This document shows, in pieces, positions 8,979 through 18,636 of a stretch of 64,000 nucleotides of DNA. Position 1 is the first letter of the stretch. Each line of letters opens with the position of its first letter. Below the pieces are notes generated by a model. It did not search any database. It was given only the letters and a program-made list of their open reading frames with translations, and was not told the DNA's origin. The stretch is taken from the NCBI RefSeq assembly GCF_039511225.1, contig NZ_CP154261.1, forward strand, positions 868,001 to 932,000. The letters run 5' to 3'. This DNA comes from Sphingobacterium multivorum. GTDB lineage: Bacteria > Bacteroidota > Bacteroidia > Sphingobacteriales > Sphingobacteriaceae. A program made the position numbers and the translations under genes.

Positions 8979-10241
8979 ATGAGAACTATCTCATCCGTTT
9001 TGGGAAGCCTTGCGAGGGTGGTGTCAACGAGTTTGATGCTATTATTTGCCGTTACGACGTTGCATGCGCAAGATGTCAAGGAAGGTGAAAAAATCTTCAA
9101 ATCTAAGTGTACATCCTGTCACGCCATTGACAGAAAAGTGGTCGGTCCTGCTTTGAAGGGGATTCCAGAGACGAAAGACGAAGCTTGGTTAATCAAGTGG
9201 ATCAAGAACTCTCAGGCTTTAATTGCGTCTGGCGATGCTGATGCTGTTAAAATCTTCGAAGAGAACAACAAGCTTGTGATGACTTCTTTTACTGATTTAT
9301 CTGACGATCAGATCAAGTCGGTATTAGCGTATATCACCGATGCTTCTAAGGAGAAACCGAAAGATCCAAACAAAGATGGAGCTGCTGCTAAAGATGATAA
9401 CGCGTCTATGTTCATGATTTTGGGCTTGATCGCAGTTGTTGTTTTGGCTGTTGTGGTTATCGTGGTGTTGAATCGTGTGATCCGTACCTTAGAAAATGTT
9501 ATTGCTAAAAACCAAGAAGCTATTGCTGCGCAACAAGAGCCAGAGGATAGCCAACGTTTTGTGAAGTTTGCGAAAGCATTCGTTAAAAACAAAAAGTTGG
9601 TTGGCTTTACAGTCTTGATGTTGGTTGCATTATTAGCTGTCGGTGGTTGGAAGACCATGTGGAACGTTGGTGTTCACCAAGGCTATCAGCCGGTTCAACC
9701 CATTAAGTTCTCGCACCAAATCCACGCTGGTGTTAACAAAATTGAGTGTCAATACTGTCACGGTGGAGCATTTAAATCTAAAAATGCGTCTATTCCATCG
9801 GCCAACGTATGTATGAACTGTCACAATACAATCACTGCTTCAGAGCATTATGATGGTGAGATTTCTCCTGAAATTGCTAAGATCTATCGTGCATTGGATT
9901 GGAATCCTGATACGCGTACTTACGGTAACAATCCAAAACCAATTCAATGGGTTCGTATCCACAACTTACCTGACTTTGCTTACTTCAACCACTCACAACA
10001 CGTTGTGGTAGCTGGTGTTGAGTGTCAAACTTGTCACGGTCCGATCCAAAATATGGAAGAAGTATACCAATACTCTCCATTGACGATGAAATGGTGTGTT
10101 GATTGTCACAAAAAGACAGATATCAAATCGGATAACAAATACTATGAAGATTTGATCAAAGCACACGAAAGAATTAAGAAAGGTGAGAAAATGACTGCAG
10201 CCATGATCGGTGGTCTTGAGTGTGGTAAGTGTCACTATTAA
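8979..10241 (+). CDS. actA: Alternative Complex III subunit ActA, hexaheme cytochrome c
   Basis: ActA receives electrons from the iron-sulfur subunit and passes them to the cytochrome c partner of the oxidase. The 420-residue protein has a signal peptide (about 1-31), then a monoheme cytochrome c domain with CTSCH at 44-48. Two membrane segments follow (about 143-166 and 205-226), and then a five-heme domain with CxxCH at about 257, 278, 349, 373 and 415, the last almost at the C-terminus. The classical ActA is pentaheme, so the N-terminal cytochrome is an added domain. I chose ATG 8979 over the GTG at 8970, because GTG starts are rare in this phylum and the signal peptide is intact. It is the first gene of the operon. 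Confidence 0.93.
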   Translation: MRTISSVLGSLARVVSTSLMLLFAVTTLHAQDVKEGEKIFKSKCTSCHAIDRKVVGPALKGIPETKDEAWLIKWIKNSQALIASGDADAVKIFEENNKLVMTSFTDLSDDQIKSVLAYITDASKEKPKDPNKDGAAAKDDNASMFMILGLIAVVVLAVVVIVVLNRVIRTLENVIAKNQEAIAAQQEPEDSQRFVKFAKAFVKNKKLVGFTVLMLVALLAVGGWKTMWNVGVHQGYQPVQPIKFSHQIHAGVNKIECQYCHGGAFKSKNASIPSANVCMNCHNTITASEHYDGEISPEIAKIYRALDWNPDTRTYGNNPKPIQWVRIHNLPDFAYFNHSQHVVVAGVECQTCHGPIQNMEEVYQYSPLTMKWCVDCHKKTDIKSDNKYYEDLIKAHERIKKGEKMTAAMIGGLECGKCHY

Positions 10242-10278
10242 TAATTATTTGAAATACGCAATCTTATATACAGCTTAA

Positions 10279-13200
10279 ATGGATAGCAATAAAAAATATT
10301 GGAAAGGTTTGGAAGAGTTAAATCAAACTCCTGCTTTCGTTGAAGGAAGCAAGGGTGAGTTTGCCGAATCTATTCCTGTAGAAGATGTATTAAACGAAGC
10401 TGGCTTGAGTACTAAAACTCCTCGCCGTGACTTCTTGAAAGCATTAGGATTTGGTTTGGGTGCTGTTTCTTTAGCGGCTTGTAACCGTACTCCTGTGCAT
10501 AAGGCAGTTCCTTATTTGATTAAACCTGAAGAGGTGACTCCAGGTATCCCTAACTATTATGCTTCGACGTTCAACGGTCAAAGTATCTTGGTTAAAACGC
10601 GCGAAGGTCGTCCGATCAATGTTGAGCCTAACCCGAATGCAATTGGTTTGAACCAAGGTTTGGATTCAACGACTGCTGCTTCCGTATTGGATTTATACGA
10701 TGAGTCCAAATTGAAACAGGCACAATTGAAAGGTCAAGATGTAGAGTGGTCTAAATTGGATGGGGAAGTTGTTAAAGCTTTGAATGCAGCGGCATCTTCT
10801 GGTAAACAAATTACGATCGTTTCTAACACGGTAAACAGTCCTTCAACGTTGGCGGCTATCGCTGCTTTCGCAACGAAATTCCCAACAGTTAACCATGTAC
10901 AATACGATGCTGTTTCTTACAGCGGTATTATTGAGGCGAATAAAGCTTCATTTGGTAAAGCTGTTGTGCCTTCATACAATTTTGAAAAAGCAAATGTGAT
11001 TGTTTCCGTTGCAGCTGATTTCTTAGGAACTTGGTTAGCAGGTGAAGAGCATACACAACAATACGCTAAAAACCGTGATTATAAATCGTTGAAAAACGGA
11101 AAAATGTCACGTCACGTGCAATTTGAGTCTGGTCTTTCGATGACTGGTACAAATGCGGATGCACGTATCGCCATCAAACCTTCAGAAGAAGGTGCGACCT
11201 TGATCGCTTTATATAATGCAATCACTGGTCAATCTTTGGCTGGCGCTACTGCAAACAAAAAAGCACAAAAAGGTGTCGCTCTAGCGGCGAAAGAATTGGT
11301 GAACAGCAAAGGCGCAGCAGTTGTTGTTGCTGGTTCTAACGATGTCAATGTACAGGTATTGGTCAATGCAATCAACGTTGCATTAGGTGCTTACGGTACA
11401 ATCATCGATTTGGATAACTATTCTAAACAATATCAAGGTTCGGATTCTTCGTTCCAAGCTTTCTTAGCAGCAGCGAAATCAGGTCAAGTTGGTGTTGCGT
11501 TCTTCTTGAATAGCAACCCGGTGTATGACTACTTCAAAGCAGATGATGTAAAAGCGGCGTTGAAACAAGTTCCTTTCACCTTATCGTTTTCGCAACGTGC
11601 GGATGAAACAGCTTCTGAATTGACAGCGATTGCTCCAGCAAGTACATTCTTGGAGTCTTGGGGTGATGCGAATCCAAAAGAAGGTTTGTTCTCGATCGTT
11701 CAACCAACAATCAATCCTGTTTTCAAAACACGTCAAGCTGAGCAAAGCTTATTGACTTGGGCAGGAAATGATACCGATATGTACAACTTTGTTAAGAACT
11801 TGTGGTCGACACAAATCTTAGCAGGTTCTACGAAAACTTGGGATGCTGTATTGCAAACTGGTTTTGAATATAAAGGTGCTAAAGCGGCAACAGCTCCTGC
11901 ATTTACAGGAAATGCTGCAGCGGCAGCTTCAGCAATTGAGGCATCAAGCAAAGCGATTACAGGTGAGTTTGAATTGAAACTTTATGAGCCTGCTGGTCTT
12001 CGTGACGGTCGTTACGCGAACAACGCTTACTTACAAGAATTGCCTGACCCTGTTTCTAAAGTAACTTGGGATAACTACGCTGCTCTTAACCCGAAAGATG
12101 CTGAGAAATTAGGATTGGGTGAAGATGGTAAAGTGACTGTAAAAGCAAATGGTGTTGAATTGGAATTGCCAGTTGTACAACAACCTGGTCAAGCACAAGG
12201 AACAGTTTCAGTTGCTGTAGGTTACGGCCGTACAAAAGTGGGTAAAGCAGGTAATGAAGTTGGTAAAAACGCATTCCCTTTTGCTTCTATCATCAATGGT
12301 ACAGTACAAGGTGTTGCTAAAGCAACTGTAGCGAAAGCGTCTGGAACTTACCAATTGGCACAAACACAAACACACCACACGATCGAAGGTCGTAACGTGA
12401 TCCGTGAGACGACATTTGCGAAATATCTGAAAGATCCTAACTCTGAGGCAGGACGCTTTACAGATAATCACAAAACATACGATTTGTGGAACAAATATGA
12501 GCAACCTGGTCACAAATGGGTGATGGCAATCGACTTGAACGCATGTACGGGTTGTGGTGCTTGTATCGTTGCTTGTAACGTTGAAAATAATATTCCTGTT
12601 GTAGGTCGTGATGAGGTTCGTCGTCGTCGTGAAATGCACTGGTTACGTATTGACCGTTACTATACGATCGAAGGAAAAGATCAAGATCTTACAAAAGAGA
12701 AAGAAATTGCGAGAGCTTCGGCTGATTTAGATTTCGAAGATATCACTGTTGTTCACCAACCGATGTTGTGTCAACACTGTGGTCACGCACCTTGTGAAAC
12801 GGTTTGTCCAGTATTGGCAACAGTACACTCTTCAGAAGGTTTGAACCACATGGCATATAACCGTTGTTTTGGTACACGTTACTGTGCGAACAACTGTCCG
12901 TTCAAAGTTCGTCGTTTCAACTGGTTTGCATACTGGAATGATTCACGTTTTGACAACTACTTGAACAATGAGTTCACACAATTGGTATTGAATCCAGATG
13001 TTGTTACTCGTTCACGTGGGGTAATGGAAAAATGTTCAATGTGTATCCAACGTATCCAAGCAGGTAAATTACAAGCTAAGATTCAAAATCGTAAAGTTAA
13101 AGATGGCGATATCCAAATGGCTTGTCAACAAGCATGTTCTGCAAATGCGATCATCTTTGGAGATGCAAATGATCCAGAATCAGAAGTATCTAAAGCATTA

Positions 13201-13293
13201 CGCAACGAGCGTGTTTATTACGTACTTGAGGAAATCAATGTTCAACCGGGTATCGGTTATATGACAAAAGTTAGAAACACTTTTGAGGCGTAA
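10279..13293 (+). CDS. actB: Alternative Complex III subunit ActB, molybdopterin-oxidoreductase-like Fe-S protein
   Basis: ActB fuses a molybdopterin-oxidoreductase-like domain (cofactor usually absent in this subunit) to a ferredoxin-like domain. The 1004-residue protein carries a Tat-type signal, RRDFLKALGFGLG at about 49-61, followed by LAAC (Cys68), a plausible lipid-anchor site. The molybdopterin-like domain spans about 75-700. The Fe-S domain from about 755 holds CTGCGACIVAC, CQHCGHAPCETVCP (about 831), CFGTRYCANNCP and CSMC...CQQACS, enough cysteines for three or four clusters. It sits between actA and actC with short gaps and strongly biased codons. Confidence 0.95.
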   Translation: MDSNKKYWKGLEELNQTPAFVEGSKGEFAESIPVEDVLNEAGLSTKTPRRDFLKALGFGLGAVSLAACNRTPVHKAVPYLIKPEEVTPGIPNYYASTFNGQSILVKTREGRPINVEPNPNAIGLNQGLDSTTAASVLDLYDESKLKQAQLKGQDVEWSKLDGEVVKALNAAASSGKQITIVSNTVNSPSTLAAIAAFATKFPTVNHVQYDAVSYSGIIEANKASFGKAVVPSYNFEKANVIVSVAADFLGTWLAGEEHTQQYAKNRDYKSLKNGKMSRHVQFESGLSMTGTNADARIAIKPSEEGATLIALYNAITGQSLAGATANKKAQKGVALAAKELVNSKGAAVVVAGSNDVNVQVLVNAINVALGAYGTIIDLDNYSKQYQGSDSSFQAFLAAAKSGQVGVAFFLNSNPVYDYFKADDVKAALKQVPFTLSFSQRADETASELTAIAPASTFLESWGDANPKEGLFSIVQPTINPVFKTRQAEQSLLTWAGNDTDMYNFVKNLWSTQILAGSTKTWDAVLQTGFEYKGAKAATAPAFTGNAAAAASAIEASSKAITGEFELKLYEPAGLRDGRYANNAYLQELPDPVSKVTWDNYAALNPKDAEKLGLGEDGKVTVKANGVELELPVVQQPGQAQGTVSVAVGYGRTKVGKAGNEVGKNAFPFASIINGTVQGVAKATVAKASGTYQLAQTQTHHTIEGRNVIRETTFAKYLKDPNSEAGRFTDNHKTYDLWNKYEQPGHKWVMAIDLNACTGCGACIVACNVENNIPVVGRDEVRRRREMHWLRIDRYYTIEGKDQDLTKEKEIARASADLDFEDITVVHQPMLCQHCGHAPCETVCPVLATVHSSEGLNHMAYNRCFGTRYCANNCPFKVRRFNWFAYWNDSRFDNYLNNEFTQLVLNPDVVTRSRGVMEKCSMCIQRIQAGKLQAKIQNRKVKDGDIQMACQQACSANAIIFGDANDPESEVSKALRNERVYYVLEEINVQPGIGYMTKVRNTFEA

Positions 13294-13322
13294 TCTTGTA
13301 CAATATTTGAAATAAAAATACT

Positions 13323-14807
13323 ATGTCATCGCATAACGAATCAATATTAAGAGAACCATTAATGACCGGTAAGGACATTACGTATGCAAAAATTACGGAT
13401 GATATCTTACTACCGGTTGAAAATAAACCGAATAAAGCATGGTGGATTGGTTTTACCGTTGCTGTATTAGGTGCTTTATTATGGGTAGTTAGCGTTAGTT
13501 ATACCTTTTGGACAGGTATCGGCGCTTGGGGTCTGAATAAAACTGTAGGCTGGGCTTGGGATATCACCGACTTCGTATGGTGGGTAGGTATCGGTCACGC
13601 GGGTACGTTGATTTCAGCTGTATTATTAATCTTCCGCCAAAATTGGCGTAATTCAATCAACCGTTCTGCAGAGGCGATGACGATCTTTGCGGTAATCTGT
13701 GCGGCTACATACGTTGTAGCTCACATGGGTCGTCCTTGGTTGGCCTATTGGATTTTCCCACTTCCAAATCAGTTTGGATCACTTTGGGTAAACTTCAACT
13801 CTCCTTTGGTATGGGATGCGTTTGCGATCTCGACTTACTTTACAGTATCCTTGGTATTCTGGTACTGTGGTTTGTTGCCGGATATCGCGACAATTCGTGA
13901 CCGTGCTACTGGATTAAAACAAAAAATCTATTCTGTATTATCATTCGGATGGAATGGTTCAGTTAAGACTTGGCAACGTTTTGAAATCGTGTCATTGATC
14001 TTGGCCGGTATTTCTACTCCGCTGGTACTTTCTGTACACACGATCGTATCCATGGACTTTGCAACTTCGGTTATCCCTGGATGGCATACAACGATCTTCC
14101 CTCCGTATTTCGTGGCGGGTGCGATCTTCTCTGGTTTCGCGATGGTACAGACTTTATTGTTGATCTTACGTAAAGTAATGAACTTTGAGAACTACATCAC
14201 GATGTTCCACATTGAGTCCATGAATATCATTATCATGACAACAGGTTCTATCGTAGGTGTGGCTTATTTGACTGAGTTGTTTATCGCTATGTACTCTCGT
14301 TCAGAATACGAAATGTATGCGTTCGAGAACCGTATGTTGGGTCCATACGCTTGGGCTTACTGGTCAATGATGACTTGTAACGTAATTTCTCCGCAGTTAT
14401 TCTGGTTCAAAAAAATCCGTACAAGTATTCCAATCTCCTGGATCTTATCGATTGTTGTAAACATCGGTATGTGGTTTGAGCGTTTTGTAATTATCGTGAC
14501 TTCATTGCACCGTGATTACTTGCCTTCATCTTGGGCAATGTTCTACCCAACTTGGACAGACGTAGGTATCTTTGTAGGTTCAATCGGATTATTCTTTACA
14601 TTATTCTTGTTGTTCTTACGGTTCTTACCAGGTATCGCTATCGCCGAAGTGAAATTGTTGTTGAAATCATCTTCATTACAACATAAAACTAAATTGGCTC
14701 AAGAAGGCGCATTCCCTGAGGAACAAGTGAAGTACTTCCAAGAGTCATTAGAGAAATATGATTCAGTGACAGAAGAAGAGATTAAAGAATTATCAGTTAG
14801 AAAATAA
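13323..14807 (+). CDS. actC: Alternative Complex III subunit ActC (NrfD-like membrane protein)
   Basis: ActC is the membrane subunit that, with ActB, forms the menaquinol oxidation site. The 494-residue product has about ten hydrophobic helices in the NrfD/PsrC fold. Conserved stretches include WVGIGHAGTLISAVLLIFRQ (about residue 92), WRNSINRSAEAMT, AHMGRPWLAYWIFPLPNQ (about 137) and PGWHTTIFPPYFVAGAIFSG (about 255). The charged C-terminal tail is cytoplasmic. The gene follows actB by 29 bases and precedes actD by 6, so they are co-transcribed. Confidence 0.95.
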   Translation: MSSHNESILREPLMTGKDITYAKITDDILLPVENKPNKAWWIGFTVAVLGALLWVVSVSYTFWTGIGAWGLNKTVGWAWDITDFVWWVGIGHAGTLISAVLLIFRQNWRNSINRSAEAMTIFAVICAATYVVAHMGRPWLAYWIFPLPNQFGSLWVNFNSPLVWDAFAISTYFTVSLVFWYCGLLPDIATIRDRATGLKQKIYSVLSFGWNGSVKTWQRFEIVSLILAGISTPLVLSVHTIVSMDFATSVIPGWHTTIFPPYFVAGAIFSGFAMVQTLLLILRKVMNFENYITMFHIESMNIIIMTTGSIVGVAYLTELFIAMYSRSEYEMYAFENRMLGPYAWAYWSMMTCNVISPQLFWFKKIRTSIPISWILSIVVNIGMWFERFVIIVTSLHRDYLPSSWAMFYPTWTDVGIFVGSIGLFFTLFLLFLRFLPGIAIAEVKLLLKSSSLQHKTKLAQEGAFPEEQVKYFQESLEKYDSVTEEEIKELSVRK

Positions 14808-14813
14808 TCAGCA

Positions 14814-15350
14814 ATGAGCAATACAAAATATATATTAGGTAGTTTTGCGGATCCCGATGAAATGATGCATGGGATCGACAAATTGCAAGCAAACAATATT
14901 AGTATTTACGACTGCTTTACTCCGATGCCTATCCACGGCATCGAAGCGAAGTTAGGCGTAAGACCTTCTCGCTTGCCTATCGCAGCATTTTGCTTTGGAG
15001 CATTAGGAACGACATTAGGTTTTAGTTTGTTGTATTATACAATGGCATACGATTGGCCGATGAATATCGGTGGTAAACCATCATTTGGTATGCCAAACTT
15101 TGTTCCGGTTACATTTGAGGTTACCATCTTATTGTGTGCTTTGGGTATGGTTGCTACGTTTTTCTTCCGTAACCACTTATTTCCGGGACGTGCACCTCGT
15201 GTAATGGACTTGAGAGCAACAGATGATCGTTTCATCCTTGCAGTAGATGCCAATGAAAATACAGATCACGCTTTGATCGATTCTTTATTGAAAGAAGCTG
15301 GTGCTGTTGAAGTTAAGTACAATGATAGAAAATATGTTAGCTATGAATAA
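14814..15350 (+). CDS. actD: Alternative Complex III subunit ActD (DUF3341)
   Basis: The 178-residue protein has a soluble N-terminal part (YILGSFADPDEMMHGIDKLQ), two transmembrane helices (about 61-82 and 101-122) and a soluble C-terminal part, the layout of ActD/DUF3341 proteins. The conserved PMPIHGIEAKLGVRPSRLP precedes helix 1. ActD is an accessory subunit without cofactors that packs against ActC. Its last 8 bases overlap the start of actE, suggesting translational coupling. Confidence 0.93.
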   Translation: MSNTKYILGSFADPDEMMHGIDKLQANNISIYDCFTPMPIHGIEAKLGVRPSRLPIAAFCFGALGTTLGFSLLYYTMAYDWPMNIGGKPSFGMPNFVPVTFEVTILLCALGMVATFFFRNHLFPGRAPRVMDLRATDDRFILAVDANENTDHALIDSLLKEAGAVEVKYNDRKYVSYE

Positions 15351-15972
15351 GAAGAATTTACTTGGAACGCTATGCGCAGCTGTGGCATTGACAGCACTTG
15401 TTTCTTCTTGTGGTGACAAAACAACTCGTAGTACAGGTTTAGAGTTTTCTCGTAACATGTACGATCCGCTTGCTTTCAATCCGGATCAACCTAATGCGAA
15501 TTTTGCTGATGGAAAAACAGCACAAACACCTCCTAAAGGTACAGATCCAATTGGTTTTACTCGTTTTCAGTATGCCAATACATTAGAGGATTATGAACGC
15601 GCAGGAAGAGAAGTAAAAAGTCCTTTGGTCGTAAATGCCGAAAATCTTGAAAAAGGGAAAGCGTTGTTCACAACTTATTGCTCTATATGCCATGGAGTAG
15701 AAGGTAAAGGTGATGGTCCTATCACAAAAGATCGTAGCGTGACTGACTCAAGAGGCACTCGTCAATTAGAGAACTTTCCTCCGCCACCATCTTATCACAG
15801 AACAGATGCGGCGAGCTCTTCACGGGGTGGTTTGATGGCTGACTTGACTGATGGTAAAATTTACCATACAATTTATTACGGACACAACTCGATGGGATCA
15901 CATGCATCTCAATTGTCTCCAGAGGAGCGATGGAAAGTTGTTATGTATGTTCACGAATTACAAAAGAAATAA
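15343..15972 (+). CDS. actE: Alternative Complex III subunit ActE, monoheme cytochrome c lipoprotein
   Basis: The 209-residue product has a lipoprotein signal ending in LVSSC (Cys23), so it is anchored to the outer face of the cytoplasmic membrane. A single heme site CSICH lies at about 113-117, and a methionine in HNSMGSHASQL can serve as the axial ligand. It passes electrons towards cytochrome oxidase. The frame is open further upstream to 15301, but ATG 15343 gives a perfect lipoprotein signal and overlaps the actD stop by 8 bases, so I take it as the start. Confidence 0.93.
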   Translation: MNKKNLLGTLCAAVALTALVSSCGDKTTRSTGLEFSRNMYDPLAFNPDQPNANFADGKTAQTPPKGTDPIGFTRFQYANTLEDYERAGREVKSPLVVNAENLEKGKALFTTYCSICHGVEGKGDGPITKDRSVTDSRGTRQLENFPPPPSYHRTDAASSSRGGLMADLTDGKIYHTIYYGHNSMGSHASQLSPEERWKVVMYVHELQKK

Positions 15973-15991
15973 TCTAACATCAGATATATAA

Positions 15992-17227
15992 ATGGGAACT
16001 CACAGTCATCATCACGATTATAATTTCAACGAGCGATACGAGTTTGCTGGCAAAGCTAAAATGTTCAGTATTGTCGCTGTTGTACTAGGCGTAGCTGCTG
16101 TAGCTTTCGGGTTGCTTTCGGGCGATCACGTTACTGTAGAGCGTACTTATGCCAACTTGTTATTGATGGGTTATTACTTTACATGTGTATGCGCAGCTGG
16201 AACATTCTTCGTTGCCTTGCAATATGTAACACAATCTGCATGGTCTGCAGGTTTGGTACGTATACCTCAGGCTATGGCGAGTGTTTTACCAATTGCATCG
16301 TTGATTTTATTGGTTATCGTCGGTTTAGGTTTAACCACACATAACTTATATCATCACTGGAATGCAGACGGTATCACTGATCCGCATAGTACAAATTTTG
16401 ACCCTATTATCGCAGGTAAATCTGCTTATTTAAATGTTCCATTCTTCTTGATCCGTCAGGTTGTATTTATGGGTACATATAGCATTTTTGCTGTTATTTT
16501 TGCGAAACTTTCTTATAAAGAGGATTTGGAAGGTGGATTGACTTCTTATAAAAAGTCATTCAAATTGTCAGCAATCTTCTTAGTTATTTTTGGTTTTACT
16601 ACACCTATTTGGTCTTTCGATACAGTAATGTCTTTAGAGGCACACTGGTTTTCGACAATGTTTGGTTGGTATAACTTTGCAGCAATGTGGGTGAGTGGTA
16701 TTTCATGCATCACGATCATCGTTGTTGTATTGAAGAAAGCTGGTTATATGAACTGGGTAAACGAAAATCATTTACACGATTTAGGTAAATTGATGTTCGG
16801 TTTCTCGATCTTCTGGACTTATGTATGGTTTGCACAATTCATGTTGATTTGGTATTCAAACATTCCAGAAGAGACAGTTTATTTCTACAAACGTTGGGAA
16901 CCGGAATACAAACCTTGGTTTTGGTTGAGTATTATCATTAACTTTGTGGCACCATTGTTATTATTGGTAGACCGCGATGCGAAACGTAAACAAAACGTGA
17001 TGTTGTTTGTCGGTATTCTATTGTTAGCGGGTCACTGGCTTGATTATTATATCATGATTATGCCAGGAACTGTAGCTGAGCACAGAGGATTTGGTATCAT
17101 TGAAATCGGAACTGCACTTGGTTTCTTAGGTTTGTTCATCTTCTTAGTGATGAGTAAATTGAGTAAACAAGCATTGGTGCCTAAAAATCATCCTTTCTTG
17201 GATGAGAGTTTGCATCACCAGATATAG
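15992..17227 (+). CDS. actF: Alternative Complex III subunit ActF
   Basis: ActF is the second large membrane subunit, a distant relative of ActC with about ten helices. The 411-residue product starts with a His-rich segment (GTHSHHHDYNFNERYEFAG) and contains conserved WSFDTVMSLEAHWFSTMFGW (about 209-228), WFAQFMLIWYSNIPEETVYF (about 284) and an acidic/His C-terminus. In the structurally studied flavobacterial complex this subunit contacts the aa3 oxidase. It is followed at 43 bases by coxB, so quinol oxidation and oxygen reduction are encoded together. Confidence 0.94.
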   Translation: MGTHSHHHDYNFNERYEFAGKAKMFSIVAVVLGVAAVAFGLLSGDHVTVERTYANLLLMGYYFTCVCAAGTFFVALQYVTQSAWSAGLVRIPQAMASVLPIASLILLVIVGLGLTTHNLYHHWNADGITDPHSTNFDPIIAGKSAYLNVPFFLIRQVVFMGTYSIFAVIFAKLSYKEDLEGGLTSYKKSFKLSAIFLVIFGFTTPIWSFDTVMSLEAHWFSTMFGWYNFAAMWVSGISCITIIVVVLKKAGYMNWVNENHLHDLGKLMFGFSIFWTYVWFAQFMLIWYSNIPEETVYFYKRWEPEYKPWFWLSIIINFVAPLLLLVDRDAKRKQNVMLFVGILLLAGHWLDYYIMIMPGTVAEHRGFGIIEIGTALGFLGLFIFLVMSKLSKQALVPKNHPFLDESLHHQI

Positions 17228-17270
17228 TTTCACTTTTAAAGGAAGGTTACGTAAAAACGTTATAAAAGAA

Positions 17271-18608
17271 ATGAGCTTTAAATTAAATAATAGATTCAAA
17301 TCCATCTCGGGTTTTGTGCTTGCACTAGGATTGCTTTTTGCGACTCCTATCCTTGCAAGTCAACAAGATACAGTAGCATCTGATTCTGCTAAAGCGGCGA
17401 CTACAGCAGTAGCTGCCCCTGCAGCGACGGATTCGGTTGCAAAAGATACAACAGCGGCAGCAGGTACTGCTGCTGTTGCATCTGCTAGTTCTTCCAAAGA
17501 GGCTAGTGCGGCTGCTCCTGCTGTTGAAGAAGTGAAGCAAATAGACCCTCAGGTTTATAAAAACTTCACATATTATGTCTTGTTATTCTTGGTTATATGT
17601 ACTGTTGTTGCCGTTATTGGTAAAGTACTTTCGATCTATGAATTGACAAGAAAGATGAACGGTAAATATAATCCGTTTGCGAATAACACGTTTCAATCGG
17701 CATTGTTATTTATTTTCTTGGTTGTATTCCTTTACGGTGTATATTGGTCATATGTACATTGGGGAGCAGCTTATTGGAGATCAGCAGTAACGGAGCACGG
17801 TGAGCGTATTGATACCATGTTTATCATTACGACAGCGATTACAACATTTGTATTGGTTATCACACACATCTTGTTGATGACATTTACATTCTTGTACCGC
17901 ATGCGTGCAAAACGTCAGGCTTATTATTACCCACATAACAATGCGATCGAAAAATTGTGGACAATTGTTCCTGCTGTTGTGTTGACCGTATTGGTATTGT
18001 TTGGTTTCTTTACGTGGAGATCAATTACAAATATTCCTGAGGACCTTCAAAAATCAGCTTTGCAAGTTGAAGTTCTTGGGGAGCAGTTCCAATGGAATGT
18101 CCGTTATGCTGGTTCTGATGGGATTATTGGTAAACGTAATTATAAAATGACGACACCAACGAATCCGTACGGTATCGACTTTAATGATAAAAATTCTTGG
18201 GATGATATTCAAGGATCTGAAATCTGGTTGCCTGTAAATAAACCAGTACGTTTCCATATCGTTTCAAAAGATATTATTCACTCTTTTTACATCCCTGATT
18301 TCCGTGTTCAGATCAATGCGGTACCGGGAATGACTAACTACTTCCAATTCACACCTACTGTAACAACAGAAGAAATGCGTGATCGTTTGGGAGACTATAA
18401 CTATGACTTCGTGATGTTGTGTAACAAGATCTGTGGATCTGGTCACTACAACATGCAAAAGAAAGTTGTTGTCGTAACTGAGGAAAAATATAAAGAGTGG
18501 TTAGCTAAACAGAACAAGTATTTTACTGAGGATTTGCAAAAAGAGTTCAGCGGTAAAACGGCTAACGTGAAAAAGGATAGCGTACAAGTTACAGCATCTT
18601 TGAACTAA
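17271..18608 (+). CDS. coxB: Cytochrome c oxidase subunit II
   Basis: This subunit carries the binuclear CuA centre that takes electrons from cytochrome c. The 445-residue protein has a signal peptide (about 1-31), then an unusual Ala/Ser/Thr/Val-rich linker of about 55 residues, then three hydrophobic helices (about 98, 145 and 185). The CuA domain has EVLGEQFQWNVRYAG and the ligand set CNKICGSGHYNM (Cys, Cys, His, Met), with the remaining His in HSFYIPDF. The frame extends upstream to 17202, but ATG 17271 directly precedes the signal peptide. It links the act genes to coxA. Confidence 0.95.
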   Translation: MSFKLNNRFKSISGFVLALGLLFATPILASQQDTVASDSAKAATTAVAAPAATDSVAKDTTAAAGTAAVASASSSKEASAAAPAVEEVKQIDPQVYKNFTYYVLLFLVICTVVAVIGKVLSIYELTRKMNGKYNPFANNTFQSALLFIFLVVFLYGVYWSYVHWGAAYWRSAVTEHGERIDTMFIITTAITTFVLVITHILLMTFTFLYRMRAKRQAYYYPHNNAIEKLWTIVPAVVLTVLVLFGFFTWRSITNIPEDLQKSALQVEVLGEQFQWNVRYAGSDGIIGKRNYKMTTPTNPYGIDFNDKNSWDDIQGSEIWLPVNKPVRFHIVSKDIIHSFYIPDFRVQINAVPGMTNYFQFTPTVTTEEMRDRLGDYNYDFVMLCNKICGSGHYNMQKKVVVVTEEKYKEWLAKQNKYFTEDLQKEFSGKTANVKKDSVQVTASLN

Positions 18609-18636
18609 TTAAGAATTTTTGAATATAAAATCGAAT

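Noticed and set aside
10471..12639. Several minus-strand frames inside actB
   Set aside because: They are shadows of a strongly biased coding strand and show no protein-like features.
15301..15342. Upstream start for actE
   Set aside because: ATG 15343 gives a perfect lipoprotein signal; the upstream extension spoils it and lies inside actD.
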